NCBI RefSeq assembly: GCF_030540765.1
Contig: NZ_JAUOEL010000004.1
Location: 186,001-250,000 of the forward strand
Source: Flavivirga jejuensis
Lineage (GTDB): Bacteria > Bacteroidota > Bacteroidia > Flavobacteriales > Flavobacteriaceae
Direction of reading: 5' to 3'
DNA: 64,000 nucleotides
Shown: positions 41,556-50,669 of the stretch, piece after piece
Layout of the letters: each line of letters begins with the position of its first letter
Position numbering within the stretch: position 1 is the stretch's first letter
The notes under the pieces: model-generated
Seen by the model: only the letters and a program-made list of their open reading frames with translations
The model's database searches: none
What the model was told of the DNA's origin: nothing
Position numbers and translations under genes: made by a program

Positions 41556-42213
41556 ATATACTACTTCCTACTCGAACCATTGTACTGCCACAATTAATGG
41601 CTAGTTGATAATCACCACTCATTCCCATACTAATGATACGTAATTGGCAATTAGTAGTGTTTAAGGGCTTTAAATCTTCAAAAGTATTTTTTAAATAACT
41701 GAATTCTTTTTTTACTTGATTTTCATCATCAGTAAAGGTTGCCATACCCATGAGTCCAACTATTTTAATGTTTTTTAATTCAGAAAATGTTTCAGATTTT
41801 ATAATTTCTGAAGCTTCATTTGGTGTCATTCCAAATTTAGAATCTTCCGAAGCGATTTTTATTTGAATTAAACAATCAATAACTCTATGGTGTTTTATGG
41901 CTTGTTTATTTATTTCTTTTAAAAGCTTGATGTTATCTACGCCATGAATTAAACGTACAAAGGAAGCCATATATTTTACTTTATTACTTTGAACATGACC
42001 AATCATATGCCATTCAATATCTTTTGGCATGGTTTCATACTTGTCTGTCATTTCCTGGATCTTGTTCTCTCCAAAAATGCGTTGCCCCGCATCATAGGCT
42101 TCCATTAGATCGCTCACTGGTTTTGTTTTTGAAACAGCAACAAGTGTAACATGTTCTGGTAATAACGATTTTATATCTTTAAGGTTTTGCTTTATATCTA
42201 TAATTATATCCAT
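41533..42213 (-). CDS. YggS-family PLP-binding homeostasis protein
   Basis: A 226-residue cytoplasmic pyridoxal-phosphate-binding protein (PROSC/YggS, COG0325) that maintains the free PLP pool. The PLP-lysine motif is VAVSKTKP (Lys 29). IQEMTDKYETM, WHMIGHVQSNK, and the C-terminal MGMSGDYQLAINCGSTMVRVGSSIFG, which holds the phosphate, are diagnostic. The length is normal. It is second in a minus-strand unit DinB - yggS - exonuclease with 12-base spacing upstream and a 23-base overlap downstream. Confidence 0.93.
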   Translation of the reverse strand: MDIIIDIKQNLKDIKSLLPEHVTLVAVSKTKPVSDLMEAYDAGQRIFGENKIQEMTDKYETMPKDIEWHMIGHVQSNKVKYMASFVRLIHGVDNIKLLKEINKQAIKHHRVIDCLIQIKIASEDSKFGMTPNEASEIIKSETFSELKNIKIVGLMGMATFTDDENQVKKEFSYLKNTFEDLKPLNTTNCQLRIISMGMSGDYQLAINCGSTMVRVGSSIFGSRNYN

Positions 42214-42225
42214 AATGACGTAAAA

Positions 42226-42696
42226 TTAATCCCAAATTTGTGGTCTGTCAATTCCAATGGTTCTTAAGTAGCTTAGTATTTGTCCTGTATGTACAGCTTC
42301 ATGATATGCTATACGGTTAAGATAATCACCAAGGGTTTTACTTTGTCCAACTTCACTACGTTCAATTTTAATTTGTTCTAAATTTAATGCATTAAAATTT
42401 TTAATCATATTTATAAAATCTTCACGGTAAGTTTTGGCAAATTTAAGTTCCATCTCTAAATCTTTATACGGGATATCATCCCAAGGCGATTTATAAGCTC
42501 CTAAGTTACCTCTTTTTTCAATTATCATATGAAATAAATGTTCGCCTTCGAGAACATGTCTTATCATTTCTATTATTGTAAAGGCTTGATCGTCTGGTTT
42601 CCAATGTAAGTGTTCTTTTGGAATCCCTTGCCAAAGTTTTATACTACGTCTTCTAATTTCAGAGAAGTTTAATAAAATAATATCAGTTGAGTTCAT
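42226..42696 (-). CDS. DinB family protein
   Basis: A 156-residue four-helix DinB/YfiT-like protein. The metal-binding histidines of the family appear in IRHVLEGEHLF and YHEAVHTGQILSYLR. The function within the family ranges from thiol transferase to unknown, and nothing here narrows it. It is first gene of the DinB-yggS-exonuclease unit. A second DinB paralogue is at 47396. Confidence 0.85.
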   Translation of the reverse strand: MNSTDIILLNFSEIRRRSIKLWQGIPKEHLHWKPDDQAFTIIEMIRHVLEGEHLFHMIIEKRGNLGAYKSPWDDIPYKDLEMELKFAKTYREDFINMIKNFNALNLEQIKIERSEVGQSKTLGDYLNRIAYHEAVHTGQILSYLRTIGIDRPQIWD

Positions 42697-42712
42697 TTAA
42701 ATTTTTTAATTA

Positions 42713-42875
42713 AGAGTCTGTTTAAGATTTCATCAATTATTTTTTTATGCCTCTTTTTGTGCATTATTTCGTTAAAATTTTGAACCGTAACTAGGCTATG
42801 TTTAAAACATTTTGCCTTATACTGCATCAAAAATAGTTGATAAAAATTCTAATCATAAATTCTTAAACAGACTCT
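42713..42875. mobile_element. MITE-like element with 15-bp perfect terminal inverted repeats
   Basis: AGAGTCTGTTTAAGA at the left and its exact complement at the right bound 163 bp of non-coding A/T-rich DNA. If the element proper starts at GAGTC, both flanks show TAA, a possible 3-bp target duplication. It fills the gap between the DinB and DUF1015 genes. Confidence 0.7.
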
Positions 42876-42905
42876 AAGTAGCGGAGCAAATTTATAATGA
42901 AAATA

Positions 42906-44144
42906 TCAAAATTCATAAATGGTTACACCACTTCGTAATTTAGGTTCTATAAAAGTACTTTTGGGTGGCATGGTTAAATTATTGTCGGCAATGGCTTTCA
43001 TCTCATCTACATTAATGGGGACTAAACCAAAACCTACTTCAAATTCTCCACTATCTACTTTACTTTTTATAGTGACTAGATCGTTCTTTCCATGTGAGTA
43101 ATCAATGCGTGTATCGTTACGTAGGTCTGAAATACCTAAAATTGGTTCTAAAATGGTTTTGTAAAGAATATGCGTATCTAAAGCTTCCAAAGCGTTGCTA
43201 AATTCATAATTGCTTTTTCTTAAGAATAAAGAATAGAACTCACCATCCAGATACATGCTAAAATGATGTTTTCTATTTGGTTTATATAAATTACTACCTC
43301 TATTTTCGATGCGATACATCATATCCAGTTGTATCAAAAATGCTTCTTTTGTTAGTCCGTTTAAATCTTTAACAAGTCTATTGAATTCGTGAATTTTTAA
43401 GTCCGATTCTGGAATTAAATAACTCATAAAATAATTGTATGGCTCATTTCCAGTATGTGTATCGTTTTCAGATTGTAGATCTTTAGAAAGCAAATATGAA
43501 GATGCAGATCTATGGTGTCCGTCGGCTATGTATAGGGTGTCCATCCTTTCAAATTCATTACTAATGGTATTGATCAATTCTGAATCACCGAGTTTCCATA
43601 AATAATGCGTGTCTCTATAAGTTGTTGTGAACTCATATTCTGCTCTATTTTTTTGAATGTCTGAAATGATGTTAGCAATTGTTGCATTATCAGGATAAGT
43701 TAAAAGCACTGGCTCTGCATTAAAGCCAACAGTTTTTAAATAATCTTTAAAGACCTGCTCTCTATATTCAATAGTGTCCTCGTGCTTTTTGATGATATCT
43801 TTTTCATAATCCTCCGAACTGGTAGCAGCAATGATTCCTGAAAAAATACCGCCTTCTCTATTTACAATTTTATATACGTAATAGCTTGGCGTTTTATCTT
43901 GAATAAAAATAGTATCTTCCTTAAATTCTAAATAGCGATTTTTAACTAAGGCATATCTATCTTTCCCTGAAATATCTTTATGATATCGATACCCAGGGTT
44001 TACAATATGCAAAAATGAAAATGGATTGTAGCCCATCCTGGATTCTCGCTCTGCTTCCGTGTATGTTTGATACGATCGAGCTGCAACCAGACTTACTTTA
44101 TCTCGCGTGGGTCTTACAGCTTTAAATGGGATTACTTTTGCCAT
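42906..44144 (-). CDS. DUF1015 family protein
   Basis: A 412-residue cytoplasmic protein matching DUF1015: KVIPFKAVRPTRDKVSLVAARSYQTY near the start, YVYKIVNREGGIFSGIIAA, LYIADGHHRSASSYLL (a DGHHR motif that suggests phosphate or ADP handling) and PPKSTFIEPKLRSGVTIY at the end. The biochemical role is not established. In many Bacteroidota it sits near serine/phosphoglycerate or acyl-CoA dehydrogenases. Here it follows the hydroxyacyl-CoA dehydrogenase after an S23 cassette insertion. Confidence 0.88.
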   Translation of the reverse strand: MAKVIPFKAVRPTRDKVSLVAARSYQTYTEAERESRMGYNPFSFLHIVNPGYRYHKDISGKDRYALVKNRYLEFKEDTIFIQDKTPSYYVYKIVNREGGIFSGIIAATSSEDYEKDIIKKHEDTIEYREQVFKDYLKTVGFNAEPVLLTYPDNATIANIISDIQKNRAEYEFTTTYRDTHYLWKLGDSELINTISNEFERMDTLYIADGHHRSASSYLLSKDLQSENDTHTGNEPYNYFMSYLIPESDLKIHEFNRLVKDLNGLTKEAFLIQLDMMYRIENRGSNLYKPNRKHHFSMYLDGEFYSLFLRKSNYEFSNALEALDTHILYKTILEPILGISDLRNDTRIDYSHGKNDLVTIKSKVDSGEFEVGFGLVPINVDEMKAIADNNLTMPPKSTFIEPKLRSGVTIYEF

Positions 44145-44156
44145 GTTTTAGTATTC

Positions 44157-44270
44157 AGTGTTCGGTGTTCAGTGTTCAGTAAACAGTATTCAGTATTTCG
44201 TGTTCAGTATTTTGTGTTCGTATTATGTTCACTGCCTACTGAACACTGTTTACTGATTACTATTCCTCTT
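44157..44270. repeat. Degenerate heptamer array, GTGTTCA orientation
   Basis: Repeated CAGTGTTCAGT-like units lie directly downstream of the S23 gene, in the opposite orientation to the array on its other side. The end (CTACTGAACACTGTTTACTG) switches orientation, giving a hairpin. Confidence 0.7.
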
Positions 44271-44271
44271 C

Positions 44272-44637
44272 TTATTTAGAACCAAATTTTCCAGGGTTTT
44301 GAATCATATAGTTAATTAATTTTCCAACTTCATTACTCTCACTCATAAGGCTATTGAAAGTTTCTTTTGAAATGTATTCGCAACGTAAGGAGAATTCTAA
44401 CCATGTTTGGGTTTCTGAGTTTTCTGCATCACTATCTGTTAATTTACTTGTAAAATGTTTGGGATATAGTCTTTTGCGATATGCTTCTGAAATATTAGCA
44501 GAAACACTTCGAGAAGACCTTCTTATCTGATCTGTAAGTGAGTATGTCTCTTCTTTAGGAAAATATTTTGATAAATGAAAGATATTCATTGCTAGATCAA
44601 ATGACTTTTTATAAGCTAATAAATCCTGAAACCTCAT
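44272..44637 (-). CDS. Four-helix bundle (S23-type) protein
   Basis: A 121-residue protein of the 23S rRNA intervening-sequence-encoded family: FQDLLAYKKSFDLAMNIFHLSKYFPKEE, then SLTDQIRRSSRSVSANISEAY, the family signature, then ELSLRCEYIS-like helix 3 and a C-terminal helix. These proteins form pentameric four-helix bundles; the role is unknown. Unusually it is flanked by arrays of the same 7-bp unit in inverted orientation, as if it were a small mobile cassette inserted between the dehydrogenase and DUF1015 genes. Confidence 0.88.
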   Translation of the reverse strand: MRFQDLLAYKKSFDLAMNIFHLSKYFPKEETYSLTDQIRRSSRSVSANISEAYRKRLYPKHFTSKLTDSDAENSETQTWLEFSLRCEYISKETFNSLMSESNEVGKLINYMIQNPGKFGSK

Positions 44638-44654
44638 TCTTAAATTTTACATTT

Positions 44655-44724
44655 ACTGAACACTGAACACTGAACACTGAACACTGAACACTGAACACTG
44701 AACACTGAACACTGAACACTGAAC
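44655..44724. repeat. Perfect heptamer array (ACTGAAC x10)
   Basis: Exactly ten head-to-tail copies of ACTGAAC over 70 bp, between the S23 gene and the dehydrogenase stop. Perfect short tandem repeats like this are prone to slippage. Confidence 0.95.
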
Positions 44725-44727
44725 CAA

Positions 44728-45618
44728 CTATTTCAAAAACTGCCCAGCAACATTCTCAGCCTTTCTACTTTCAGAATAATCATAAAAACCTTCACCAGAT
44801 TTCACGCCTAATTTACCTGCTCTAACCATGTTTACTAATAATGGGCAAGGAGCGTATTTTGGGTTTTTAAATCCGTCGTGCATCACATGAAGTATAGATA
44901 AACAAACATCTAAACCAATAAAATCTGCCAATTGTAATGGTCCCATTGGATGAGCCATACCCAGTTTCATAACCGTATCTATTTCATTGACACCAGCTAC
45001 ACCGTTGTAAAGTGTTTCAATAGATTCGTTGATCATAGGCATTAAAATACGATTTGCCACAAAACCAGGGTAATCATTAACTTCAACAGGTACTTTGCCT
45101 AAAGTTTTAGACATATCCATGATGCTTTTAGTGACTTCATCACTTGTATTATAACCTCGTATAATTTCAACGAGTTTCATAATAGGCACCGGGTTCATAA
45201 AATGCATGCCAATAACCTTGTCTGGTCTTGATGTAACGGCAGCTATTTGTGTAATAGATATAGAAGATGTATTTGTAGCTAAAATGGTTTCTTTTGAGCA
45301 AACTTCGTCTAACTGCTTGAAGATTTTTAGTTTTAAATCTACATTTTCAGTAGCAGCTTCAACGACTAGATCGACAGATTTAACTCCATCGGATATATTC
45401 GTAAAAGTTGCAATATTTGATAAGGTTTCTGTTTTATCAGCTTCAGAAATTTTTTCTTTAGCCACCATTCTGTCCAAATTTTTGGTAATGGTTTCTATGC
45501 CTTTTTTTAGTGATGTTTCACTTATGTCTATAAGTTGAACGTTAAAACCACTTTGCGCAAAAGTATGAGCGATACCATTCCCCATAGTACCTGCTCCAAT
45601 AACAGCAATATTTTTCAT
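44728..45618 (-). CDS. 3-hydroxyacyl-CoA (3-hydroxybutyryl-CoA) dehydrogenase
   Basis: A 296-residue NAD(P)-dependent dehydrogenase. The Rossmann motif is GAGTMGNGIAHTFAQSGF (residues 7-24). The domain continues with VVEAATENVDLKL, ILATNTSSISIT, IGMHFMNPVPIMKLVEII (with the catalytic His) and a C-terminal helical domain (DYPGFVANRILMPMINES, HPMGPLQLADFIGLD). The length matches stand-alone 3-hydroxybutyryl-CoA dehydrogenases rather than FadB fusions. It lies 12 bases after the Gfo/Idh gene in the same operon. Confidence 0.93.
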   Translation of the reverse strand: MKNIAVIGAGTMGNGIAHTFAQSGFNVQLIDISETSLKKGIETITKNLDRMVAKEKISEADKTETLSNIATFTNISDGVKSVDLVVEAATENVDLKLKIFKQLDEVCSKETILATNTSSISITQIAAVTSRPDKVIGMHFMNPVPIMKLVEIIRGYNTSDEVTKSIMDMSKTLGKVPVEVNDYPGFVANRILMPMINESIETLYNGVAGVNEIDTVMKLGMAHPMGPLQLADFIGLDVCLSILHVMHDGFKNPKYAPCPLLVNMVRAGKLGVKSGEGFYDYSESRKAENVAGQFLK

Positions 45619-45630
45619 GTAAGTATTTGT

Positions 45631-46590
45631 TTAAAAACAGTTTATTATTTGAGTTGCCACTCTTAGAGCTTCTGTACCGTCGTTAAGCGTTACAATAGGG
45701 GTAGTGTTATTATTTATAGCATCAGCAAACGTTTCTAATTCGTCAAGAATAGCGTTGTTGTCTGATATATCTGGATTATCAAAATAGATTTGTTTTTTTA
45801 CACCTTCTGCATTTTGAAGTACCATATCAAAATCTCCAGGTTGTTCTGGCGCATCTTTCATTTTAACCACTTCGCATTTTTTCTCTAAGAAATCTACAGA
45901 AATATAAGCGTCCTTTTGAAAGAAACGTGCTTTACGCATTTTTTTTAGTGAGATTCTACTTGCGGTTAGATTGGCAACGCAACCATTTTCAAATTCAATT
46001 CGGGCATTGGCAATATCTGGTGTGTCGCTAATGACTGAAACACCGCTTGCCGACACGTTTTTAACTTTTGAATCTACGAGACTTAGTATAACATCAATAT
46101 CATGAATCATGAGGTCCAATACTACAGGTACATCGGTGCCTCTGGGGTTAAATTCTGCTAAACGATGGGATTCAATAAACATGGGGGATTTAATATCTCC
46201 TTTTGCAGCAATAAATGCAGGGTTAAAACGCTCTACATGTCCTACTTGACCTCTTAGGTTGTGTTCGGCCAGCAGTTCTCTAATATGTTCGGCCTCTTCT
46301 ACTGTGTTAGTTATTGGTTTTTCAATAAATATGTGTTTGCCTTTTGCTATGGCTTGTTTTGCACAGTCGTAATGAGAAAGTGTAGGTGTTACTATATCTA
46401 CCACATCAACAGCATCAATGAGGGCTTCTAAAGAATTGAAAAATTTATAACCAAATTCTGCTTCTACGTTATTACCATTCGTTTCATCTGCATCATAAAA
46501 ACCAACAAGGTTATATTTTTCAGATTGTTTTAGAAGTCTTAAATGAATTTTACCTAAGTGACCAGCACCAAGTACACCAACTTTAAGCAT
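45631..46590 (-). CDS. Gfo/Idh/MocA family oxidoreductase
   Basis: A 319-residue NAD(P)-dependent sugar-type dehydrogenase. The N-terminal Rossmann domain opens VGVLGAGHLGKIHLRLL and continues with HIFIEKPITNTVEEAE, the EKP motif holding the catalytic Lys. The C-terminal alpha/beta domain has LDLMIHDIDVILSLV. The substrate is not known. A TATTTTTG box lies at 46607-46614 on this strand. A decayed partial copy of its 5' half is at 54262-54445. Confidence 0.92.
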   Translation of the reverse strand: MLKVGVLGAGHLGKIHLRLLKQSEKYNLVGFYDADETNGNNVEAEFGYKFFNSLEALIDAVDVVDIVTPTLSHYDCAKQAIAKGKHIFIEKPITNTVEEAEHIRELLAEHNLRGQVGHVERFNPAFIAAKGDIKSPMFIESHRLAEFNPRGTDVPVVLDLMIHDIDVILSLVDSKVKNVSASGVSVISDTPDIANARIEFENGCVANLTASRISLKKMRKARFFQKDAYISVDFLEKKCEVVKMKDAPEQPGDFDMVLQNAEGVKKQIYFDNPDISDNNAILDELETFADAINNNTTPIVTLNDGTEALRVATQIINCF

Positions 46591-46747
46591 ATTTTTACGT
46601 TTTCCACAAAAATAAGATATTTACAACATGAATTTGATTATTTACAGCTAATTTTTTGCCTATTTGATGTTAGAAATAAATTTTACTTATTTTGTTTTCA
46701 TCTTGCAAATGTTTAACTAATTTTAGCATAACTAAACGCCATCAAGA

Positions 46748-47389
46748 TTGAAAGACACTTTTAAACACAAAGGATTACGCCAACAGCTCGTTAATATTTT
46801 AAAGACCAAAGGAATAACAGACACAAATGTTTTAAATGCCATCGGGAAAATACCCAGACATTTGTTTATGGATTCTAGTTTTTTAGACCATGCTTATCAA
46901 GACAAAGCGTTTCCTATTGCTGCAGACCAAACTATTTCGCAACCCTATACTGTGGCTTTTCAAAGTGAATTATTACAGGTTAAAAAAGGGGACAAGATTT
47001 TAGAGATTGGAACGGGGAGTGGTTACCAAACGGCTGTTTTGTGTGAATTAGGAGCTAAGGTTTATAGTATTGAGCGCCAACAAGAGTTATTTAAAAAAAC
47101 CAGTAAATTTATACCTAAATTAGGCTATCGTGCTAAGAAACTCATTTTTGGTGATGGTTACAAAGGTTTGGTTGATGAAGCTCCTTTTGATAGTATTATT
47201 GTTACAGCAGGTGCACCTTTTGTACCAAAACCTTTATTAAGTCAATTAAAAATAGGAGGTAGGTTAGTTATTCCTGTGGGGGATAATGTGCAGATCATGA
47301 CTATGTTTACCAGAAAAGGACAAAAAGAATTCGAACAACAGGAGTTTGGGGAATTTCGTTTTGTGCCTTTGTTGGAGGATAAGAATTGA
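46748..47389 (+). CDS. pcm: Protein-L-isoaspartate O-methyltransferase
   Basis: A 213-residue SAM-dependent repair enzyme that methylates L-isoaspartyl residues in damaged proteins. It has PRHLFMDSSF, AFPIAADQTISQPYTVAFQ (substrate pocket), motif I LEIGTGSGYQTAVL, and the C-terminal IVTAGAPFVPKPLLSQLKIGGRLVIPVG. The start codon is TTG at 46748 (KDTFKHKGLRQQL follows, as in homologues), with no upstream ATG in frame at a sensible place. A short remnant of this 5' end occurs again at 54591-54640. Confidence 0.93.
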   Translation: MKDTFKHKGLRQQLVNILKTKGITDTNVLNAIGKIPRHLFMDSSFLDHAYQDKAFPIAADQTISQPYTVAFQSELLQVKKGDKILEIGTGSGYQTAVLCELGAKVYSIERQQELFKKTSKFIPKLGYRAKKLIFGDGYKGLVDEAPFDSIIVTAGAPFVPKPLLSQLKIGGRLVIPVGDNVQIMTMFTRKGQKEFEQQEFGEFRFVPLLEDKN

Positions 47390-47395
47390 TTAGCC

Positions 47396-47953
47396 TTATA
47401 TATTGGTTTTAGTTTCTAATGTATTTATTGCCTGAACTATATGTCTTTCGTTATGATAAATAACAACTCTAAAGGTATCTCCAAGTTTAAGCTTGATTAG
47501 TTTTGTAATGCTAATACTCGTTTTTGTTTTATTTAAACTCACTTTTCTAGCTTTGTCTAGGAGGTCTAACATTTTTTCTTGTTGTATTAAAAAGCGGTTT
47601 AAAGTTGTTTTGTCTAAATCGCTACCATTAGGATTTTTATCCTTAAAGGTTTTCATTTTGTTTAGCTTTTCTTTTGGCAACATGCTTTTAGCAAAGTAAT
47701 TACCTAAAGCACCTGATTTAAAATAAGTTTTAGGTTTGGATGCGTTATTAATAATGCTTTGTTCTATTACAGGGAGATAATAGTCTCCGTATAAATTTAA
47801 ATGTTCAATACATTCTAAGACACTCCATATGTTGCTGTCTGCTTTCCAATTAAGTTCACTAATTGGTTTTAGGCTTAAGGCTTCAATTTGGTTAATGTTT
47901 TGCCTTGTTTTTTCTATTAATTCTGTGATTAATACTTCTGATGTTACCTTCAT
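47396..47953 (-). CDS. DinB family protein (second paralogue)
   Basis: A 185-residue DinB/DUF1569-like four-helix protein: WKADSNIWSVLECIEHLNLYGDYYLP in the N-terminal half and FRVVIYHNERHIVQAINTLE at the C-terminus supply the metal-binding histidines. It is convergent with pcm, with only 6 bases between the stops. Part of its C-terminal coding sequence is repeated in decayed form at 54640-54740. Confidence 0.83.
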   Translation of the reverse strand: MKVTSEVLITELIEKTRQNINQIEALSLKPISELNWKADSNIWSVLECIEHLNLYGDYYLPVIEQSIINNASKPKTYFKSGALGNYFAKSMLPKEKLNKMKTFKDKNPNGSDLDKTTLNRFLIQQEKMLDLLDKARKVSLNKTKTSISITKLIKLKLGDTFRVVIYHNERHIVQAINTLETKTNI

Positions 47954-48005
47954 AATATTTTTTTACAAAGGTTTCAATTATACGTCATATAAACATTGAT
48001 TCAAA

Positions 48006-48542
48006 TTAAGATTTTTTAATTCTTGAAAGTGTTTCTGGAGTCATTCTTAAGTATGAAGCAATATACTTGTTTGGTATTTCCTGAAAAAGTTGAGGACTTC
48101 GTTTTAAAACACGGTTATACCTCTCAATAGGAGATGTTGTTAAAATATCACGTTCTCTTTCCATTTGCTGAAGTACAAAATTCTCTAAAGTAATCTGCCA
48201 TATTTTTGTGTTTTCTGTAGAATTAGTCACAAAATTCATATACGTGCTTTTATCCATAACTTTTAATGATGTATGTTTTAAAGCTTGAATATATAAATCG
48301 GATGGTTTTTCACTTAAAAAAGAATCAAGTGCTGCAATTAGGTTATTCTTGTAACCAAACCTAATGGTGTGTTCTTCAAATTCATCTAAAACAAAAATTC
48401 TTACTGCACCAGTAACTACTAAATATAAATTGGTATCAATACTTCCTTTTACTTTTAGGTATTCGTTCCTTTTTAACTCTAATGTTTTTTGCCATAAATT
48501 TTGACTGTTTAGTTTTTCTATTAGTATTGAAATAGGAGTCAT
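48006..48542 (-). CDS. Crp/Fnr family transcriptional regulator
   Basis: A 178-residue regulator. A cyclic-nucleotide-binding-like beta barrel covers residues about 20-115 (LKVKGSIDTNLYLVVTGAVRIFVLDEFEEHTIRFGY). A shortened Crp-type helix-turn-helix follows (about 140-178; PNKYIASYLRMTPETLSRIKKS). Members of this subclass in Bacteroidota lack an obvious cAMP site. It lies 45 bases downstream of a LysE exporter on the same strand, so it may regulate or be co-transcribed with it. Confidence 0.88.
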   Translation of the reverse strand: MTPISILIEKLNSQNLWQKTLELKRNEYLKVKGSIDTNLYLVVTGAVRIFVLDEFEEHTIRFGYKNNLIAALDSFLSEKPSDLYIQALKHTSLKVMDKSTYMNFVTNSTENTKIWQITLENFVLQQMERERDILTTSPIERYNRVLKRSPQLFQEIPNKYIASYLRMTPETLSRIKKS

Positions 48543-48587
48543 TTTATTTAAAGGCAGTTTTTTATTAGACAGCGTATTGTACCTATT

Positions 48588-49220
48588 TTATTTCGCTTTG
48601 GTTAATGCCATTTTTAGAGCAAGTCCAGTTAATACAGAAGCCATAAACCATTTTTGTATCCTTAGCCAAATTGGTTTTTTTGAAAACCATTTCGCCATTT
48701 TCGCTGCAGATATTACAATTAGAAAATTAATTGAAAAACTAATTATTATTTGAATAATGCCGAGTTGAAAGCTTTGATTTAAAATTGAACCGTATTCAGG
48801 TTTTATAAATTGAGGAAAAAATGAAAGGTAAAAAATCGCCATTTTTGGGTTTAGAACGTTGGTTAGTAACCCAATATTAAATAGCTTGAGGCTTTTGTCC
48901 GATTTAAGATTTTTATCGGAATCAAAGATTTTATTTTTTGATGTAACAGTGCTATAGGCTAAATAAAGTAAGTAGCCTACACCTAAAAATTTAACTGTTA
49001 CATATGCATAAGGAACAGCAAAGAAAATGGCTGTTAACCCGAAGGATACCATAAGTATATGGAATAAAAAACCACACATGATTCCAAAAAGAGATATAAT
49101 TCCTGCCTTTTTTCCTTGGGATAAGGATCTGGAAATTAAATAAATCATGTTAGGCCCAGGAGAAAGCACCATTATTAATGAGGCTAGTCCAAATAAAAGT
49201 AAATCGCTAATAGGTATCAT
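48588..49220 (-). CDS. LysE family translocator
   Basis: A 210-residue membrane exporter of the LysE/RhtB superfamily with six hydrophobic segments. The N-terminal signature MVLSPGPNMIYLISRSLSQGKKAG carries the conserved PGP, and NVLNPKMAIFYLSFFPQF is the central family motif. It exports amino acids or related metabolites; the substrate is unknown. Confidence 0.9.
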   Translation of the reverse strand: MIPISDLLLFGLASLIMVLSPGPNMIYLISRSLSQGKKAGIISLFGIMCGFLFHILMVSFGLTAIFFAVPYAYVTVKFLGVGYLLYLAYSTVTSKNKIFDSDKNLKSDKSLKLFNIGLLTNVLNPKMAIFYLSFFPQFIKPEYGSILNQSFQLGIIQIIISFSINFLIVISAAKMAKWFSKKPIWLRIQKWFMASVLTGLALKMALTKAK

Positions 49221-49279
49221 TCTTTATGTGTTTTGCTTTCAGTTTCTAAAAATTTCTGACACGAACCAGCCTGCCAGCC

Positions 49280-49435
49280 AATGTTATTAAGTTAAGGGGA
49301 TTTGTTCTGTTTTGTCACATTGAGCCTTTCGACTCCGCTCAAGACAAGCTAAAGTCGAAATGCTTTTAAAAACTAAGGTTTATAAGGTCTTCGACTGCGC
49401 TCAGACTGACATTTTAGTTTTAACTTAATGACATT
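49280..49435. repeat. MITE-like repeat D, copy 2
   Basis: Inverted ends AATGTTATTAAGTTAA / TTAACTTAATGACATT. The same body as 36164-36300 with about 20 extra bases near 49327-49350. Both flanks carry the 11-bp direct repeat AGCCTGCCAGC (49268-49278 and 49436-49446). The right flank continues into the 14-bp palindrome CTGCCAGCTGGCAG. It accounts for about half of the 323-base gap between the LysE gene and its upstream neighbour; the rest is plain A/T-rich. Confidence 0.8.
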
Positions 49436-49543
49436 AGCCTGCCAGCTGGCAGATTTCACGAATTCATACTAATTTAGTTTTACCATGTTTATTCTTTTAT
49501 TTCGGGATTTCACAAAGCAGACTTTCAGGTATAAAATGGTTAA

Positions 49544-50317
49544 TTATTCTGATTTTAGAACTGGTTTTTTTTCTAAATCATAAATCATTTTTGATATTTC
49601 AACTCGAAACCAAAGGTTAAACATTTTATAATTACGTTTTTGAGGCCACTCTTTTTTATTGCCGTGCCATTCTTCTAATTCCATCATAAAAAAGGTGTCG
49701 AATTTCTTTTTTAACCATTTTTCTACATCATCTATGGTGTCATCAACTAAATAAATGTTGGTTTCTTTAAGCTCTTCTTCAAAATCCTCATCTGGATTCA
49801 AATTAGAAAACCAATCTAAAAAGGGTTGTTGCGGCTTTAGAACAATTGCACTACGGTTAATATAATTTTCATGATAATCTTCTTGATAGTGCAGGTTCTC
49901 TTCTTCTTTTATTTCATTTACCATATCGGATAAATAAGCGTGTTCTTCTTGAGTCACAACACTTAGCATAGGGGCTTTGCCTGGTTGGGGTTCTTTTAAT
50001 TCATAATCTATTATGAAATTGGTAAACACTTTGTATTTTTCCTCCTTATGAGCTATCATTTTTTTTAGTAATGAAATATCTTCACCTTCTTGTTCAATTG
50101 CATTCATTTCTTTTTCAATATCCTCATTTGGCATCATAATATTTATATTAGCCATATTCCAAGCATTCATTGAAAATTCAAATATATCGTCAATATATGC
50201 TGCGTCAATAAATTCATCTGTAAACGGTGACATAAATTGTTCTAATAATTCAGAATATTTTACACCTTTATTTGGAACTATTTTGTTGTCAAACAAATTA
50301 ATCACTTTATTATTCAT
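49544..50317 (-). CDS. Hypothetical acidic protein
   Basis: A 257-residue soluble protein with a strong excess of Glu and Asp (for example QEDYHENY, EEELKETNIYLVDD) and tryptophan/phenylalanine-rich C-terminal helices (KMFNLWFRVEISKMIYDLE). No signal peptide, membrane segment, repeat or catalytic motif is seen. I do not recognise the family. Its long uninterrupted frame and regular composition support a real gene. Confidence 0.75.
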   Translation of the reverse strand: MNNKVINLFDNKIVPNKGVKYSELLEQFMSPFTDEFIDAAYIDDIFEFSMNAWNMANINIMMPNEDIEKEMNAIEQEGEDISLLKKMIAHKEEKYKVFTNFIIDYELKEPQPGKAPMLSVVTQEEHAYLSDMVNEIKEEENLHYQEDYHENYINRSAIVLKPQQPFLDWFSNLNPDEDFEEELKETNIYLVDDTIDDVEKWLKKKFDTFFMMELEEWHGNKKEWPQKRNYKMFNLWFRVEISKMIYDLEKKPVLKSE

Positions 50318-50669
50318 TACTATTTTTTATTTGAAAACTAAATTAATAATAATGTATAAGGTATGACCATTTTTAATAGAAAAAAGTAAAAAAAAATGAA
50401 CTTTAGTAACTTTAAGAATTTCGTTTTGTGTCTATGTTAAAGGATCGTAATTAAAGGGTGTAAATCAAATGATTTTATATTGAGTAGCGTTCTAACTGTT
50501 ATCGAATTGCTGAAAAACATTGTAAATTTGGCGGACTTTGTTGATATATACCAACTTTGGGTTTGCTACTTAACCTTTATTATTTTATACCTTGTACGCT
50601 TGTTTTAATATGTTATTTGAGTACATAATAAATATGTTTTTATAGTCTATATAGGTGAATAGGGTGTTT
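50318..50669. other. Intergenic region without recognised features
   Basis: About 350 A/T-rich bases between divergent genes; presumably holds both promoters, but no exact TAnnTTTG box with a matching -33 element was identified. Confidence 0.4.

Noticed and set aside
44655-44724. Short regular repeats resembling a CRISPR array
   Set aside because: The unit is a 7-bp perfect tandem repeat with no spacers and no cas genes nearby.
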